Origin: Sipunculus nudus
Lineage: Eukaryota; Annelida; Sipuncula; Golfingiida; Sipunculidae
NCBI GenBank assembly: GCA_026874595.1
Contig: CM049312.1
Location: forward strand, 79,581,429-79,645,428
Direction: 5' to 3'
Length of the DNA: 64,000 bases
Part shown: in pieces, positions 62,761 to 64,000 of the stretch
Position numbering within the stretch: the first letter of the stretch is position 1
Layout: each line of letters opens with the position of its first letter
Made by a program: the position numbers and the translations under genes
Notes under the pieces: generated by a model
Database searches by the model: none
Told to the model about the DNA's origin: nothing
What the model saw: only the letters and a program-made list of their open reading frames with translations

Positions 62761-64000
62761 GAACCACTTAACAATAGTCGGACACGCTTTTAAATATTGC
62801 ACGGTTGCACCAATTTAATTTTAGCAATGATAGCCATACCAGTGATAGCTATACCAAGTCGAATACAAATCCGAGTCCTTCAGGTGCAAGCCCAGGTCCA
62901 CTTTCATCAAGTCCGTGTCGTTTCGAACAAGAGTCCGAGTCCGGGTACAATGCAAATCCCATTTGTGTGTGTGTTTGGGGGGGGGGGGGAAGGGGGGCTT
63001 CGTATTTGTGAAGTTCTTAGTTACCTGGAACATATATTGTTCGTAATGGTGGGTTGTTCACAACTGTGTGGTGGGCGAAATGGGGTTGAGGGGGTGGGGG
63101 TACGTAGTTAAAGAAATTTATAAAGGAAATATGCAGTATTATAAATTACCCATGTTTTTATTTGAATGTTAACATTTATTTAGCTCCCGGATGAAGGGAT
63201 AAAACTTGGTATATATAATCTTATTTGTTTAATAATCATTTGTAGTCATGTATAAAAGTCTTAGGTGTATATATTTCTACTTGAAATGAGATGGACTCGG
63301 CCTGATTTCCAGAGACCCTTTACCTCCGAGGTTTTACATAACTCGATTTTCATCACTGAAATTAGGATTTTACAACGTGCGCATATGCCTGACGTAAACC
63401 TGTATTACGATTAAAAGCACAAACCACCTTATAAACTACCATATAGCAGATTCGGCAAAATAAAAGGTTGTTAATTGAAAACAAGATTAATACAGACAAT
63501 ATAGCTAATTTAAATTTCATAATACCAGGGCGTCAAGATGGAAGTGATTGTAAAAACAAAAAACAACAGAAAAATAGGAATTACAGGAGTGAAAAATAGG
63601 AAGAAAATAGGAATGTTATTGTTAAAATAGGAAAAAATTTGAAATATTTTTGTATGCATAATAGCGTACCCCCACAGCCATTCTAGTTCACCAGTATAAT
63701 ATATCATTGTTTACCAACACTCTTAGGGGCTAACCATAGGTTGGGGGCTATTTAATTTCTCCCAGCAAAGAAGATTTTTCTCTTGATGGTGACAAAAAAT
63801 AAACGCTTTTTCCTTCCTGTTGAAAAGGTTCGGTCGTTACATTTTTATATGTGCACAACTGAACGGCTTCCCACACATATATACATATCTGATATACCAA
63901 AGGTGAATACTGTGGTTGGCTTCCTATTCGTGAGGTAAAATTTTCGCGGTCTTAACAGTTTCAATGTTTCGCGAGGGTTTCATTTTCGCGATCTCGCAAT
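62761..64000. other. Intergenic to window end
   Basis: Contains a GAGTCC-type short repeat patch (62868-62945), a G run at 62977-62995, and at the very end TTTTCGCGG/TTTCGCGAG-like repeats (63935-64000) that may start another repeat cut by the window edge. No gene recognised. Confidence 0.45.

Noticed and set aside
1-64000. CRISPR arrays, operons, ribosome binding sites
   Set aside because: The window is eukaryotic (spliced gene, SINEs, TA microsatellites); the tandem repeats lack uniform repeat-spacer structure.

Overview
This is a eukaryotic, AT-rich, repeat-dense window. Protein-coding genes are sparse: two intronless leucine-rich-repeat (LRR) receptor genes, two damaged relatives of them, and one many-exon C-type lectin receptor gene with GT-AG introns. 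The window also carries tRNA-derived SINEs, TIR transposons, long TA microsatellites and dispersed repeats rich in GGTCA half-sites. Together these suggest an invertebrate, most likely a bivalve mollusc, whose genomes carry large LRR and CTLD gene families. The species cannot be named from sequence alone.

Layout. 0-6 kb: the 3' tail of a probable LINE, a CpG-rich TIR element and otherwise unassigned DNA. 6-16.5 kb: LRR gene A (intact, 540-552 aa, almost no cytoplasmic tail), then a tandem copy of its 3' half plus downstream DNA (fragment B). The copy sits between inverted copies of a ~150-185 bp repeat and is itself interrupted by a 1,224 bp pogo/Tigger-like transposon. 16.5-21.7 kb: unassigned DNA and microsatellites. 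21.7-38.2 kb: a second tandem segmental duplication, each copy ending in an LRR gene. C (26.9-28.5 kb) is a pseudogene; D (36.4-38.2 kb) is intact (612 aa) and has a 56-residue tail with an ITIM-type tyrosine motif. Two SINEs lie between them. 38.5-50.7 kb: repeats, including a ~150 bp tandem repeat family carrying nuclear-receptor-type palindromes, plus a few low-confidence minus-strand exons. 50.7-56.8 kb: a 10-exon minus-strand gene for a type I membrane protein with two C-type lectin domains, a Thr/Ser-containing stalk, one transmembrane helix and a short tail with two spaced tyrosine motifs (ITAM-like). One of its exons is duplicated with 241 identical bases. 57-64 kb: more repeats, a TIR element with an 8-bp target-site duplication, and no convincing gene.

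The window looks like a birth-and-death cluster of cell-surface recognition receptors. Related LRR ectodomains are joined to different C-termini (no tail in A and B, an unrelated short end in C, an ITIM-like tail in D), and a lectin receptor with a tyrosine-motif tail lies nearby. The signalling roles are inferred from short motifs only; nothing here shows expression or ligand.
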